This document shows, one piece after another, positions 45,126 through 55,751 of a DNA stretch of 64,000 bases (its first letter is position 1; each line of letters starts with the position of its first letter). Made by a program: the position numbers and the translations under genes. The DNA lies in contig CAWJIH010000007.1 of NCBI GenBank assembly GCA_963842975.1, positions 62,001 through 126,000 on the forward strand, in the 5' to 3' direction. The stretch comes from JACJWR01 sp963842975. GTDB taxonomy: Bacteria; Actinomycetota; Actinomycetes; S36-B12; UBA10799. The notes beneath the pieces were generated by a model. It was not told the DNA's origin and did no database searches. It worked only from the letters and a program-made list of their open reading frames with translations.

Positions 45126-46112
45126 TCACCCCGCGGACTCCCCGGATGAGTGGCCTGGAAACACCCCGAGGCCGGGGTCTACGAGCGGGGCTGCGTTGTT
45201 CACGGCGGTCGCTACTTCGCCGAATCCAACCGAGATCAGCGGCACCTTGCCCGGATAGGTGGCCAAATCCCCTGCAGCGAGGACTCGCGGCAGCGTGGAG
45301 TGCATCGCGGCATCCACCACGACCCGGCGTTTCGACAGTTCCAGCCCCCACTCGGCCATCGGCCCAATGTTGGCGATGAAGCCGAGCGCGGCAACCACCG
45401 CATCGGTGTTGCAGGTGGTGACAACGCCGGACTCTTTGTGGCGGACGTCAACTTCGGTGACGCGTTCGTCGCCGCGAATATCCGCCACCTCACTGCTGGT
45501 CAGGAACCGCACACCCAAATCCTGCACTTTGGTGACCATCCCGGCGTGCGCACGGAACTGTTCGCGCCGATGCACGATGGTGACCGAGTTCGCGATCGGG
45601 TGCAGCGACCAGGCCCAGTCGAACGCGGAGTCGCCACCGCCGACGATCACGACATCTCGGCCGGCGTAGTCATCGAGTTTCGGAACGAAGTAGGCGACTC
45701 CCCGACCCACCCACTCTTCCCCGACTGGGATTGGCCGAGGTCGAAAGGATCCAATGCCGCCGGTGAGAATCACCGCTTTGGCCACGATTGTGCGGCCAGC
45801 AGCTGTGCCCACCCGGACCGGACCTGCCTCCGAGGTCTCAAGCGTGACCGCTTGCTCACCGAGCAGGTACTGCGGCTCCCCGGCAGCCGCCTGGGCGAGT
45901 AGTTGGGCGACCAAGTCGCGGCCTTTGATCACCGGGAAGCCACCCACGTCGAAGATGTCCTTCTCGGGGTACATCGCGGTGATCTGACCACCGGCCTCCG
46001 GCAGGGTGTCGATCACGATCGTGGAAAACCCTCGAAACCCCGAATAGTAGGCACCGTAGAGGCCTACCGGGCCAGCACCGATGATGAGGATGTCACAGCT
46101 GCGATCCGTCAC
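45126..46112 (-). CDS. Thioredoxin-reductase-like ferredoxin-NADP+ reductase
   Basis: 328 residues. FAD site IIGAGPVGLYGAYYSGFRG, NADP site VVIVGGGDSAFDWAWSL, and C-terminal FAD motif VLAAGDLATYPGKVPLIS. The CxxC redox pair of thioredoxin reductase is absent where expected, which assigns it to the FNR2 (YumC-type) group that exchanges electrons between NADPH and ferredoxin. Starts 25 bases after the redoxin gene end, same strand. Confidence 0.9.
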   Translation of the reverse strand: MTDRSCDILIIGAGPVGLYGAYYSGFRGFSTIVIDTLPEAGGQITAMYPEKDIFDVGGFPVIKGRDLVAQLLAQAAAGEPQYLLGEQAVTLETSEAGPVRVGTAAGRTIVAKAVILTGGIGSFRPRPIPVGEEWVGRGVAYFVPKLDDYAGRDVVIVGGGDSAFDWAWSLHPIANSVTIVHRREQFRAHAGMVTKVQDLGVRFLTSSEVADIRGDERVTEVDVRHKESGVVTTCNTDAVVAALGFIANIGPMAEWGLELSKRRVVVDAAMHSTLPRVLAAGDLATYPGKVPLISVGFGEVATAVNNAAPLVDPGLGVFPGHSSGESAG

Positions 46113-46137
46113 CCATCAAATCTACTGCGTGCCGGAG

Positions 46138-46689
46138 CTATCCGCGCCACTTGATACTGCAGCCCATGGCGGGTCGCTGCGGTTCTGGGACCGGCTTGGT
46201 GGCGACGAGCAGTTGGATCGCGTTGCGAAGATCGTCGCCGGTGACTGCGACACCGTTTCCGGGGGTGGACTCGTCGAATGCGCCCCGGTAGCCGAGTTGG
46301 CCATTGACGTCGTAGACGAAGAAGTCCGGGGTACACACGGCGCCGAACTGCCGGGCGGCAGTCTGCTCCCTGTCGATCAGGTACGGGAACCGCCAGTTGG
46401 CGCGGGCGGCTTGTTCGGATAGGCCGGGAACGTCATCGTCGGGGTAGGCATCAACGTCGTTGCTGCAGATGGCCACGAAGGACACCGGCTGGTCGGCGAA
46501 GTCGGCGGCAAATTGGCCAAGAGGGTGCTCCAAGTGCCTCACATACGGGCAGTGGTTGGCACTGAACATGACCACCAGCACGCCGGAACCGCGCAAACCC
46601 ACCAGGTCGTGCTTGTTGCCGTTGAGGTCTGGCAGAGTCAGTTTGGGCATGGGGGAGCCGAGCGGCACCTGGGATGAGTAGACAGCCAT
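46138..46689 (-). CDS. Thioredoxin-fold redoxin (AhpC/TSA-like)
   Basis: 183 residues from ATG 46689. SANHCPYVRHLE holds the active-site cysteine in the position of the thioredoxin CxxC but with only one Cys; VCTPDFFVYD supplies the cis-Pro region, and the MGCSIKWRG end is typical of this single-Cys family. Thiol peroxidase- or reductase-like, substrate unknown. Same strand as the FNR gene; possible redox pair. Confidence 0.85.
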   Translation of the reverse strand: MAVYSSQVPLGSPMPKLTLPDLNGNKHDLVGLRGSGVLVVMFSANHCPYVRHLEHPLGQFAADFADQPVSFVAICSNDVDAYPDDDVPGLSEQAARANWRFPYLIDREQTAARQFGAVCTPDFFVYDVNGQLGYRGAFDESTPGNGVAVTGDDLRNAIQLLVATKPVPEPQRPAMGCSIKWRG

Positions 46690-46774
46690 ACCCGGAACGC
46701 TAACCAACCGGCTACCGCGTTGCCGCCCGAGCACAGTCGCCGCCGCACCCGGTTGGCAAGGTGGGTCGCGCTCC

Positions 46775-47683
46775 CTAGGCGGTTGCGGTGGTGCCCACGA
46801 CACGCCAGCGGACGTGTGGTTCCGCGGTGGCCCCGCACGAGGCCGGAATCGAGCGCGGAGACGTTGTTGCGGCCACGTTCACCAGTGTGGTCGCGGCGGT
46901 GGGCGTGCGCAGTTCGACGACCGTCTGGCCCACGCTGTCGTGATGCTCGCTGAGGACCACCACCTCCGACGGTGCCTCGTAGCCGCCGACCGCTCGGAGG
47001 TGCAGGTCCGCACATTGGGCCGCAGGGCTCAAGCACGATCGTCCCCGGGCATCGGTCAGCCGGATGTGACCAGCGCGTGCCGACGCCATCACCGCTCGCA
47101 CCGAATCGCCGTCTAACCTGCCGTAGACGTAGCCCCAAGGCAGCAACACTCCGGTCGCAGCGAATCGGTGCCCGCCTAGGTGAGAGCACTCCCACACCGC
47201 CAGGTCCTCCACCTCGGCCAAGGCTCGCCGCCCCCAACGGGCACAGCAGACGTCGCGCTTGCCGTTGGTGCACACGAATAGCTGAGGGCTAGCCGGATCC
47301 CAGCTGGGAAGCTCGCCCGCGATCAGCGCCTGCGGATCAAGTGCGAGTAGTTCCGCCGAGTCGCCCAGCAGGGTGCTCACCAGTTGGCCACTGGCCGGGT
47401 GGGCGATCCAGACTCGAGCCTTCGCCGGCTGGCGGTCGCCGATGTGACGCCCCGATGGGCGGGCGAGGATCACTTTCACTCCGGACCAGGCCGAGCCACT
47501 GAGCCCCGCACCCACCGCCGCCGGAAACCCGGACTCCAGCAGCGCCTTGGCGCCGTAGCTTCCGTGCTGTTCAATGACTAACCACACCGAAGCCAGCGGT
47601 GCCGTCCCGGCGAGTGGCTCACCGGCCTGCGCGGCAGATTCCGAGCAGGATCGGGCGTCGCCGGCCGCGAGGTCGGGTGTCAC
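46775..47683 (-). CDS. Sucrase/ferredoxin-like family protein
   Basis: 302 residues from a GTG that overlaps the parC stop (GTGA). FVCTNGKRDVCCARWGRRAL and VWECSHLGGHRFAATGVLLP are the Cys/His-rich motifs of the Suc_Fer-like family, thioredoxin-like ferredoxins with a [2Fe-2S] cluster. Biological role in bacteria is unclear. Overlap implies co-expression with parC. Confidence 0.88.
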   Translation of the reverse strand: MTPDLAAGDARSCSESAAQAGEPLAGTAPLASVWLVIEQHGSYGAKALLESGFPAAVGAGLSGSAWSGVKVILARPSGRHIGDRQPAKARVWIAHPASGQLVSTLLGDSAELLALDPQALIAGELPSWDPASPQLFVCTNGKRDVCCARWGRRALAEVEDLAVWECSHLGGHRFAATGVLLPWGYVYGRLDGDSVRAVMASARAGHIRLTDARGRSCLSPAAQCADLHLRAVGGYEAPSEVVVLSEHHDSVGQTVVELRTPTAATTLVNVAATTSPRSIPASCGATAEPHVRWRVVGTTATA

Positions 47684-50110
47684 GCGGATGGCCGGAACAC
47701 CCGAGCACCGCCACCGACGGCGGCTAGCCGGGTCGGCACCGAGACTCCGGAACCATCCCGACGCGAGTCCTGATCCGGCAACACGATGTTGACCCCGGCG
47801 CTGCTGCAGGCAGCCGGTGCCGGCCCGACGGCAGCCAGCAGCAGTTCCCGTTCGCCGCTGAGTAGTCGCTGAACGCGAACCCCGGCGGTAGCGCGGCCTT
47901 TCGCCGGGTATTCCGACAGCGCTGTGATCTTGGCCGTTTTGGCGCCCCTGGCTCCCACCGCCACCGTGAGCACCAGATCCGAGTCCTCATCGGCCACCGC
48001 AAAGGCCACAACTCGGGCACCCGCCGGGAGTTTGATCCCGGCAACTCCGCCGGCGTTTCGCCCCTGGGGGCGCACGAGATCGGCTGGAAAGTGCAGCAGC
48101 GAGCCGGCCGAGGTGATGAACACCAGATCGTCATCGTCGTCGCAGACTGCCGAAGCGATCACCTCGTCGCCGTCCTTGAGCGTGATCACCGACCAGTCGG
48201 CCTTGTTGGCCGGGGTGTCGGGTGCTACCCGCTTGACGACGCCAGCGGCGGTGCCAAGGGCGAAGCCGCGATCATCGAGGCTCACCACACCCACCACCCG
48301 CTCACCGTCGGGAAGGTGGGCGAAAGCGGCCGCGTCGGTGCCGCCATCCAGGTTGGGGGCGCTGGCAGTCGCTGGCATTGAAGGCAGATCCACCACCGGC
48401 ATTCGCACCAGTCGACCGGTGTTCGTGATGACACCGAAGTCTGATCGGGTGCTGGTGGTGAGCGCTGTCTGCAGCGCCGAGTGGGAGCCCCGATTGGCCT
48501 TCACCGGACCCTCTGGCATCCCGACACGTGCGATGAGCCCGGTCGCTGACAGCACCACGACACATGGTTCGTCAGCCAACTCCAGCGACATCTGCCCCGC
48601 ACGTGAGGTCGGACGGGCAGCTTCCTCCAGCAGCACCGTCCGCCGCGCAGTGCCGTGGTTCGCTGCCACCTCGGCGAGTTCGTCGGAGACGGCCGCGGTC
48701 AGCACTGCCGAATCCTCCAACAGGCGGGTCAGCTCGGCGATCGTGGCCTGCAGCGAATCACGCTCGGCTTCCAACTCGATCCGGGAGTATTTGGTGAGTC
48801 GGCGCAGCGGCATGTCGAGGATGTAGGTGGTCTGGGCATCAGTCAGTTCGAAGATCGACATCAGACGCGACTTTGCCTCGGCAGCGTCATCGCTGCTGCG
48901 GATCACCGCGATTACCTCGTCGATGTCGAGGATCGCGATCAGCAGCCCGTCCACGAGATGCAGCCGGTCGGCCGCCTTGGCGCGTCGGAACTCGCTGCGC
49001 CGGCGCACGACTTCGCGGCGATGTGCGAGGAACACCTCAAGCATCTGCCGCAGGCCTAAGGTGGCTGGCGCACCATCAACCAGCGCCACAGCGTTGATGC
49101 TGAACTGCTCTTCCAGCGGTGTCATTCGATACAACTGCTCGAGCAGCGCCTCTGGGTCGATCCCGCTTTTCACCTCGATGAGCAATCGCAGCCCTTGGTC
49201 ACCATCGGTGAGGTCGGTCATGCCGGAGATCCCGACGATCTTCTTGGCTGAATGCAAATCTTTGATTCGCTGCATCACCCGTTCGACCCCGACGTTGTAG
49301 GGAAGTTCGCTGATGACGATGCCCCGGCGGCGCGGGGTCACCTGCTCGAAGGTGGCGGTGGCTCGGATACGGAAGCTCCCCCTTCCCGTGGCGTAGGCCT
49401 CGCGGATTCCATCGAGCCCGACGATCCTGGCGCCAGTGGGGAGATCGGGTCCAGGAACGAAGCGCATCAGTGCATCGACACTCTGCCGACGGATGGGTGA
49501 GCAGATGTCGTGCGGCGTTGATCACTTCGACGAGATTGTGCGGGGCGATATTGGTGGCCATACCCACAGCGATCCCGGTCGCTCCGTTGACCAGCAGCGA
49601 AGGGATCGCGGCGGGCAGGACTGTGGGCTCTTCCTCGCGGCCGTCGTAGTTGCCCACGAAGTCCACGGTGTTCTCGTGGATCCCCTCGATCATCGGCAGC
49701 GCAGCCGGGGCAAGGCGGCATTCGGTGTAGCGCATGGCAGCCGGGCCGTCGTCCAGGCTGCCGAAGTTGCCGTGGCCATCGATGAACGGCAACCGCAGGG
49801 AGAACGGCTGGGCCATGCGCACTAGCGCGTCGTAGATGGCGCTTTCCCCGTGCGGGTGGAGCCGACCCATCACCTCGCCAACCAGCCGGGCACTTTTGAC
49901 GTGGCCGCGGTCCGGGCGCAGGCCCATCTCACCAGCTTGGTAGATGATGCGCCGCTGCACCGGCTTGAGACCGTCGCGGGCATCCGGCAGGGCCCGTGCG
50001 TAAATCACCGAGTAGGCGTACTCCAAAAACGATCCGCGCATTTCGTCGCCGACGTCGACATCGACAATGCGTTCGGGGGTGTCTTCGCTCATAGGCACAC
50101 GGGTGGGCAT
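47680..50110 (-). CDS. parC: DNA topoisomerase IV subunit A (ParC/GyrA type), frameshifted
   Basis: The 5' frame (from ATG 50110) has the breakage-reunion domain: EYAYSVIYARALPDARDGLK, QRRIIYQAG, LHPHGESAIYDALVRMAQ and the catalytic tyrosine in AAMRYTECRL. It loses sense after HLLTHPSAE near 49480. The 3' frame picks up VDALMRFVPGPDLPTGARIV and runs through the rest of the core and the beta-pinwheel C-terminal domain to 47680. Removing one base at about 49480-49483 restores about 810 residues. Pair of the ParE at 42.5 kb. A sequence error is more likely than loss of an essential gene. Alternative start ATG 50092. Confidence 0.92.
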
Positions 50111-50196
50111 TGCCCGATTGTCCCGCATCGTCAACGAATACTGGCGCTGTGGCCCGTCAAGATGTTCCACGACACTGCACCGACTAGGTTGAGCAG

Positions 50197-52914
50197 ATGG
50201 AGCGCCCTGCTCGCTACCCTGAGCATCTCGAAGCCGACGTGCTGCTGCGTGACGGGCGGCCCTGCCACATGCGTCCGATCCGGTCCGAGGACGCGGATGC
50301 GTTGGCGCAGTTTCACCGATCGCTATCCGCGGAGACGGTGTACTACCGCTTCTTCGCTCCGTACCCGGAGCTCAGTGAACGCGACTTGGAACGTTTCACC
50401 AATGTCGACTACGTCGACCGGCTCGCCCTGATTGCGACGCAGAATCAGCAGATCGTGGGTGTAGGCCGCTACGACCGGGTCGATTCGCACTCCGCGGAGA
50501 TCGCGTTCACGATCCGAGATGACCATCAGGGCAGGGGGCTCGGCTCGGTCTTGCTGGAGCATCTGGCTGCTGCCGCCCGCGAGAACGACATCGACCGCTT
50601 TGTCGCCGAGGTGCTGCCCACCAATCAGCGGATGATTGGCACGTTCGTCGAGGCTGGATACCGAGTCAAACAGCACTTCGAAGATGGCGTGATCGAGCTT
50701 GAGTTCGATATCGAACCGACCGCGAGCGAGTCGGCTGTGATGCAGGCGCGGGAGCATGCCGCAGAGGCCCGCTCGGTGGAGGGGCTGCTGTACCCGCGCA
50801 AGGTGGTGGTGATCGGGGTGAGCCGACGGCAGGATTCGGTCGGCCAACTAGTGGTGCGCAATCTGCAGCAGAGCGGATTCACCGGATCGCTGTACGCGGT
50901 CCACCCGGAAGTCGACGAAGTCGCCGGGGTCCCGGCCTACCGTTCGGTGGCTGACGCGCCCGGTCCGATCGATCTCGCGATAGTCACCGCACCGATCGAT
51001 TCGGTGCAGGCCATCGTCGATGATTGTGCGGCAGCCCGGGTCCGAGCGCTCGTGGTGATCTCCTCAGGTTTCACCGAATACGACATTGACGGCCCTGCTC
51101 GGGCAGCGGAGCTGGTCGCAAGGGCCAGGGAAAGCGGCGTTCGGGTGGTCGGCCCCGAAGCCTTGGGCATCATCAACACCGACCCCCGAGTCCAGCTCAA
51201 CGCCAGCCTGGCCGAGGTTGTGCCCACCCGCGGGCGGATCGGATTCTTCTGCGAATCAGGCACTCTGGGCGCCACGTTCCTGGAGGAGATGAACGCCCGG
51301 CAGCTGGGACTGTCGACGTTCGTCTCACCCGGCATGCGGGTGGATGTGTCCGGCAACGACCTGCTGCAGTATTGGGAATCCGACGAATCGACCTCGGTAG
51401 TGCTGCTGTACCTGCAGGGACTTGGCAATCCGCGGAAGTTCGCTCGGATCGTCCGTCGGCTTTCCCGGCGCAAGCCGGTGCTGGCCGTGTTGACCGGTCG
51501 CGTGCATGGGGACGCCGACGACGAAGACTTGCTGCCGGACAACGTGGTGGACGAATTGCTCGCCCAATGTGGGGTGCTGCAAACCCGGACCATCGGGGGA
51601 CTGTTGGATGTCGCTGCGTTGATGGCGATGCAGCCACTACCGCGTGGTGGTCGAGTCGCGCTGGTGAGCAACTCCACGGCCTTGCTCATGCACACCATGG
51701 ACCTCGTTGATTCCTCCGGGATGCAGACCGTGCAGCGGCCTTACCGTGTGCCCTGGGATGCCGGTGGCGACGACGTCGGGCAGTTGTTGGGCGAAGCCTT
51801 GGCGGCCACCGATGTGGACGCGGTGATCGTTATTCATGTGCCCCCGGTGCGATCCGACCTCACCGACGTCACTGAGGTGCTGCGCGATGTTGCCGCGAAT
51901 TCCACGAAGCCGGTGCTGGCCGTATTGCCGCATGAGACCGGGTTGACCGGCCGTTCTTCGCTAGTGGTCAACCGCAGTGCGCAAGGGACCCCGGGTGCCG
52001 GTTCGGTGCCGGTGTACGGTGAACCCGCTGCGGCGGTGGCAGCGCTGTCGTTGGCCTGCCAGCACGCGGTGTGGTTGGCCTCGCCGGTGGGGGAGGAACC
52101 GGAACCAACCGGAGTCGACCTCGACCGCGCCGAACACCTCATCGACACCGCTCTCGGGGCTGACGTGGAGGCTGTTGTTCCCGCCGACGCCGGCGACTCG
52201 GACACGGTACCGATCATGATCATTCAACGTCCGCGCCGGCGACTGTTGGACCAGCACGACACGATCGAACTGCTGGCTTCGTATGGCCTGGAACTGTGGC
52301 CCAGTTTCGCTGTCGCAGATGAGGAATCCGCGATCCAGGTCGCGGCCGAAATCGGCTACCCGGTGGTGCTCAAGACCGCCAGCAGTCGGTTGCTGCACCG
52401 AGCCGATTTGGGCGGGGTGAGGCTCAGCCTGGAAAACGAACGAGCGTTGCGCACTGCCTACCTCTCGATGGTTGCCCAACACCCGGCGGACGTGCGGGAC
52501 CAATTGGTGGTGCAGGCGATGGCGCCTCCCGGGGTGGCATGCTCGATCATCACTCGGGAAGACCAGGCGTTTGGCCCGGTGCTGTCGCTTTCTGTGGGCG
52601 GGGTGGTGTCGGACCTGGTTTCCGACCACTCATATTGGATGCCGCCGCTCACGGATCTCGACGCCCAACGGCTGATCCGGTCACCGCGCACCGCCGACCT
52701 GCTCTTCGGCTACCAGGGCAGCGATCCGGTGAACGTCAATGCGCTCGCGGCCGTGCTGATGCGGATCGCCTTGCTCGCCCAGGATTGGCCGCAGATCGCC
52801 ACATTGGAGGTCAACCCCGTCCTGGCTACACCCACGGGCTGCTACCTCCTCGGGGCCAGCATCGTGCTGCATCCGGCCGGGGATCGGCAGGAGTTGCGTC
52901 CGCGCCGGATGTGA
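50197..52914 (+). CDS. GNAT acetyltransferase-acyl-CoA ligase (NDP-forming-like) fusion, Pat type
   Basis: 905 residues. A GNAT domain (about 20-175) with the acetyl-CoA loop DDHQGRGLGSVLLEHL comes first, then CoA-binding (about 200-330, VVVIGVSRRQDSVG), a succinyl-CoA-ligase-like region (SGTLGA about 355) and an ATP-grasp domain (about 690-900). The order GNAT-first matches actinobacterial protein lysine acetyltransferases of the PatA type. The phospho-acceptor His loop (usually SHTGAL) is replaced by DADDEDLLPDN, so the ligase half is probably regulatory rather than a working ADP-forming synthetase. Divergent from parC. Confidence 0.9.
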   Translation: MERPARYPEHLEADVLLRDGRPCHMRPIRSEDADALAQFHRSLSAETVYYRFFAPYPELSERDLERFTNVDYVDRLALIATQNQQIVGVGRYDRVDSHSAEIAFTIRDDHQGRGLGSVLLEHLAAAARENDIDRFVAEVLPTNQRMIGTFVEAGYRVKQHFEDGVIELEFDIEPTASESAVMQAREHAAEARSVEGLLYPRKVVVIGVSRRQDSVGQLVVRNLQQSGFTGSLYAVHPEVDEVAGVPAYRSVADAPGPIDLAIVTAPIDSVQAIVDDCAAARVRALVVISSGFTEYDIDGPARAAELVARARESGVRVVGPEALGIINTDPRVQLNASLAEVVPTRGRIGFFCESGTLGATFLEEMNARQLGLSTFVSPGMRVDVSGNDLLQYWESDESTSVVLLYLQGLGNPRKFARIVRRLSRRKPVLAVLTGRVHGDADDEDLLPDNVVDELLAQCGVLQTRTIGGLLDVAALMAMQPLPRGGRVALVSNSTALLMHTMDLVDSSGMQTVQRPYRVPWDAGGDDVGQLLGEALAATDVDAVIVIHVPPVRSDLTDVTEVLRDVAANSTKPVLAVLPHETGLTGRSSLVVNRSAQGTPGAGSVPVYGEPAAAVAALSLACQHAVWLASPVGEEPEPTGVDLDRAEHLIDTALGADVEAVVPADAGDSDTVPIMIIQRPRRRLLDQHDTIELLASYGLELWPSFAVADEESAIQVAAEIGYPVVLKTASSRLLHRADLGGVRLSLENERALRTAYLSMVAQHPADVRDQLVVQAMAPPGVACSIITREDQAFGPVLSLSVGGVVSDLVSDHSYWMPPLTDLDAQRLIRSPRTADLLFGYQGSDPVNVNALAAVLMRIALLAQDWPQIATLEVNPVLATPTGCYLLGASIVLHPAGDRQELRPRRM

Positions 52915-52945
52915 GGGGCAGGCACGGCATGGCAGGATTGCAGTT

Positions 52946-53515
52946 ATGCCCCAGTCCGTCACCCAGAACGCACGTCTGCGCGCAGCAGTTGAGCGCACGG
53001 GTTACTACCCGAACCTGGTACTCGATGCTCTTCGTACGTCGATGGGCGCAGAGTCCGTGCTCAGTTTCTTCGTGCACCACGAAGCAACGTTCGACCGTGA
53101 GGAGCTGCGGCGCCACATCACAGTCCTCGTGCTGACGCCGAGCCGATTGATTCTGTCCCACGTGGACGAGCACCCACCCGACGAAGAGTCTCCGGTGGCG
53201 CACGCGTCGTCCTCGACGGAAGCAGTCCGGATCGACCAGATTCAGTCGGTGGTGGTCACCCGGGTGATTCCGGATCCGGCCCGGTATCGGCCAGGCGCAC
53301 AACCCACGGAGGTTGTGCTCACGCTTGGGTGGGGCGCGGTCAGCCGCATCGACCTGGAGCCGGCGCGGTGCTCAGATCCCAATTGTGATGCCGACCACGG
53401 CTACACCGGGACCGCCAGCAATGACGACTTCACAGTCCGGGTCTCCGAGACCGCCGACGGTGCCGATGTGGTGGCGCAAGCCCTCGAGTTTGCTGCGGCA
53501 CTTTCGGCGGTGTGA
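52946..53515 (+). CDS. DUF5998 family protein
   Basis: 189 residues. RTGYYPNLVLDALRTSMGAE and FFVHHEATFDREELRRHITV match the DUF5998 family, conserved in Actinobacteria beside the acetyltransferase fusion and sepH, as here. All-alpha/beta cytoplasmic protein with a Cys pair (CSDPNCDADH) near residue 140; function unknown. Starts 31 bases after the preceding gene. Confidence 0.88.
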   Translation: MPQSVTQNARLRAAVERTGYYPNLVLDALRTSMGAESVLSFFVHHEATFDREELRRHITVLVLTPSRLILSHVDEHPPDEESPVAHASSSTEAVRIDQIQSVVVTRVIPDPARYRPGAQPTEVVLTLGWGAVSRIDLEPARCSDPNCDADHGYTGTASNDDFTVRVSETADGADVVAQALEFAAALSAV

Positions 53516-53543
53516 GGGACTCCGCGGCAATGCCGCCAGTGGG

Positions 53544-54494
53544 CTATTCGTCCTTCTCGTTGCGCGAAACCCCGAACAGGATCTCGTCCCAGGTCGGTTC
53601 CCGGCGTTCGGCGCGTTTGCGAGCCGCCCGTCTGCGAGCGGCCCTGCGTGAAAGCGGCCGGGAGCCAGCGGACTCCACGGTGCCGTGCTCAGACTCCACT
53701 GGTTGAGCGACTTTGCCGGCACCGACTGCGGCCGTGACGAGCGAGTCGTCGCTGCCCTCGGAGTCGTCGGCAAGGTTGATTTCCGATGTTGGGCCGTCGG
53801 CATCGGCAGCAGCCGATGCGCTGGATGCGCTGGCTGGCTTCACAGCCGAGCCCACACTTGCGCTACCGGGACCAGCGTCTTCGTCATCAATGATGACGAC
53901 TTGATCCGTGTCGGGCTCGGCTACCTCGGGTGCGTTGCTCAACCAGCGGGCGGTGTCGTTTTCGGCGACAACCGACTTCGTGGCGGGGTCATAGAGGAAC
54001 TCGCCGGCCTCGTCGCTCATGGGCACCGTGGCCTGATCGCTAGCAAAGCGGACCACCACGGTCCAGGAACCGTCGTGGCGGCGCCAGGAATCCCACGCCG
54101 GTTCTTCGTCGATGCCACGTGAAAGTAACTTGCCAGTGACCGCTTCCCCAAGGGTGCCGCCAGCGGGAACTGGACAATCCGCGGCCTGCAGCGCGACGAA
54201 GGTTCGCTCCTGGAACACCGGAACCGCGAAGTTCTCAACCTTCTCCCGCGGCATGCCCGATTCGGCTACGACGTCGTTGATGGAGGCCCCGTGGCGGAGT
54301 TTGCGCTGCACGTCGCGGGGTGTGATCGGCCCATCCACCGGAATCCGCATCTGCAGGGCAGCGTCACGCTCGCCGGGTGCCACCGCGGCGCGAAGTCGAT
54401 CGGTGATGGCCACTCGGTATTCGGTGCCGGACTTGTCGAGCAGCACCAGTTGGGCACCGTCCTCGGAGAGGCGGCTGAAGATCAGGTGTGTCAT
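53544..54494 (-). CDS. sepH: Septation protein SepH
   Basis: 316 residues. The N-terminal DUF3071 domain is clear (FSRLSEDGAQLVLLDKSGTE, RDVQRKLRHGASINDVVA, a helix-turn-helix-like segment). A long acidic, Ser/Ala-rich linker follows and the end is a basic helix (RRAARRRAARKRAERREPTW) and a conserved DEILFG motif. SepH binds FtsZ and promotes its assembly in Actinobacteria. Divergent from the ferrochelatase gene. Confidence 0.93.
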   Translation of the reverse strand: MTHLIFSRLSEDGAQLVLLDKSGTEYRVAITDRLRAAVAPGERDAALQMRIPVDGPITPRDVQRKLRHGASINDVVAESGMPREKVENFAVPVFQERTFVALQAADCPVPAGGTLGEAVTGKLLSRGIDEEPAWDSWRRHDGSWTVVVRFASDQATVPMSDEAGEFLYDPATKSVVAENDTARWLSNAPEVAEPDTDQVVIIDDEDAGPGSASVGSAVKPASASSASAAADADGPTSEINLADDSEGSDDSLVTAAVGAGKVAQPVESEHGTVESAGSRPLSRRAARRRAARKRAERREPTWDEILFGVSRNEKDE

Positions 54495-54635
54495 GCGGAT
54501 GCTCCAATTCCCGGTTCACGACTCGACGGCCAGTGTGTCAGAGCGACCTGCCGACAGCGTGCAAGCAGGGCGCGTGGCGTGAGCGTTTCGCCGACCCGAT
54601 GTGCGCCGCGGCGTGGCCCACGGCAGGATCAACGT

Positions 54636-55751
54636 ATGGCTGAATACGACGCTTTGCTGTGGTTATCGTTCGGCGGGCCAGAGGGTGAGGATGACGTGAT
54701 CCCCTTCCTGGAGAACGTCACCCGCGGACGTGGCATCCCGAAAGAACGGCTGGAGGAAGTCGGCGCGCACTACCGCCACTTCGGGGGTGTCTCCCCGATC
54801 AACGCCCAGAACCGCGAATTGATCGCCGCGTTGGAAGTCGAACTGGCGGCCAGAGGCATCGCGCTGCCGGTCTACTTCGGCAATCGCAACTGGTATCCGC
54901 TTCTCACCGACACGCTGCAGCAGATCGCAGCCGACGGGCATCGGCGCGTGCTGACCTTGGTGTCCAGCGCCTATTCGTCCTACTCGGGGTGCCGGCAATA
55001 TCGGGAAAACCTCGCCGAGTCGGTGGCGGAAGCCCAGTTGACCGAGGTGCTGCACATCGACAAGGTGCGGCACTACTTTGATCACCCGGGTTTCGTGGAG
55101 CCGATGGTGGACTCAGTGGTTGCTGCACTTGCCGAATTGGCGGTGGTCGACGAAAGCACGCGATTGGTCTTCACCACGCATTCCATCCCCACCGCCGCGG
55201 CTGCCAGCAGCGGTCCGCCCGGGTGGTACGACCCAGAGGCGGGTGGCGCCTACGTCGAGCAACACCGAGCAGTCGCGAAAGTTATTGTCGACGGCGTCGC
55301 GGCTCGCCTCGGTCAGGATTTCCAGTGGGACCTGGTGTACCAGTCGCGTTCGGGTCCGCCCCACATCCCGTGGTTGGAGCCAGACATCAGTGACCACTTG
55401 GACGTGTGCCTGGAGGAAGGCGCGTCCGGTGTGGTGATGATCCCGGTCGGATTCATCAGCGACCACATGGAGGTCATCTGGGATCTCGACACCGAAGCCA
55501 CTGAGCACGCCCAGGAAATCGGCTTGCCGTGTGTCCGCGCCGCCACGGTCGGCGTTGCGCCGGCTTTCGTCGCTGGTCTGGTGGACTTGGTGGAAGAGCG
55601 TCTCAATGACGTACCCCCAGCCGATCGCCCCGCGCTCACTCGATTCGGTCCCTCCTACGATGCCTGTCCGGTCGGGTGTTGCCCCAATGCCCGGATGGAC
55701 AAACCGGTGCTGTGCTCGGCGGTCGGCGACGTTGCGCGGCCGTGGGCATGA
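54636..55751 (+). CDS. hemH: Ferrochelatase (coproporphyrin type, [2Fe-2S])
   Basis: 371 residues from ATG 54636 (AGGA eight bases before). WLSFGGPEGEDDVIPFLENV, the catalytic His in FTTHSIPTAAA and YQSRSGPPHIPWLEPDI are family signatures. The C-terminal CPVGCCPN plus an upstream Cys provides the iron-sulfur cluster ligands typical of actinobacterial enzymes. Inserts ferrous iron into coproporphyrin III (or protoporphyrin) in haem synthesis. Its TGA overlaps the ATG of the inositol monophosphatase gene. Confidence 0.95.
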   Translation: MAEYDALLWLSFGGPEGEDDVIPFLENVTRGRGIPKERLEEVGAHYRHFGGVSPINAQNRELIAALEVELAARGIALPVYFGNRNWYPLLTDTLQQIAADGHRRVLTLVSSAYSSYSGCRQYRENLAESVAEAQLTEVLHIDKVRHYFDHPGFVEPMVDSVVAALAELAVVDESTRLVFTTHSIPTAAAASSGPPGWYDPEAGGAYVEQHRAVAKVIVDGVAARLGQDFQWDLVYQSRSGPPHIPWLEPDISDHLDVCLEEGASGVVMIPVGFISDHMEVIWDLDTEATEHAQEIGLPCVRAATVGVAPAFVAGLVDLVEERLNDVPPADRPALTRFGPSYDACPVGCCPNARMDKPVLCSAVGDVARPWA

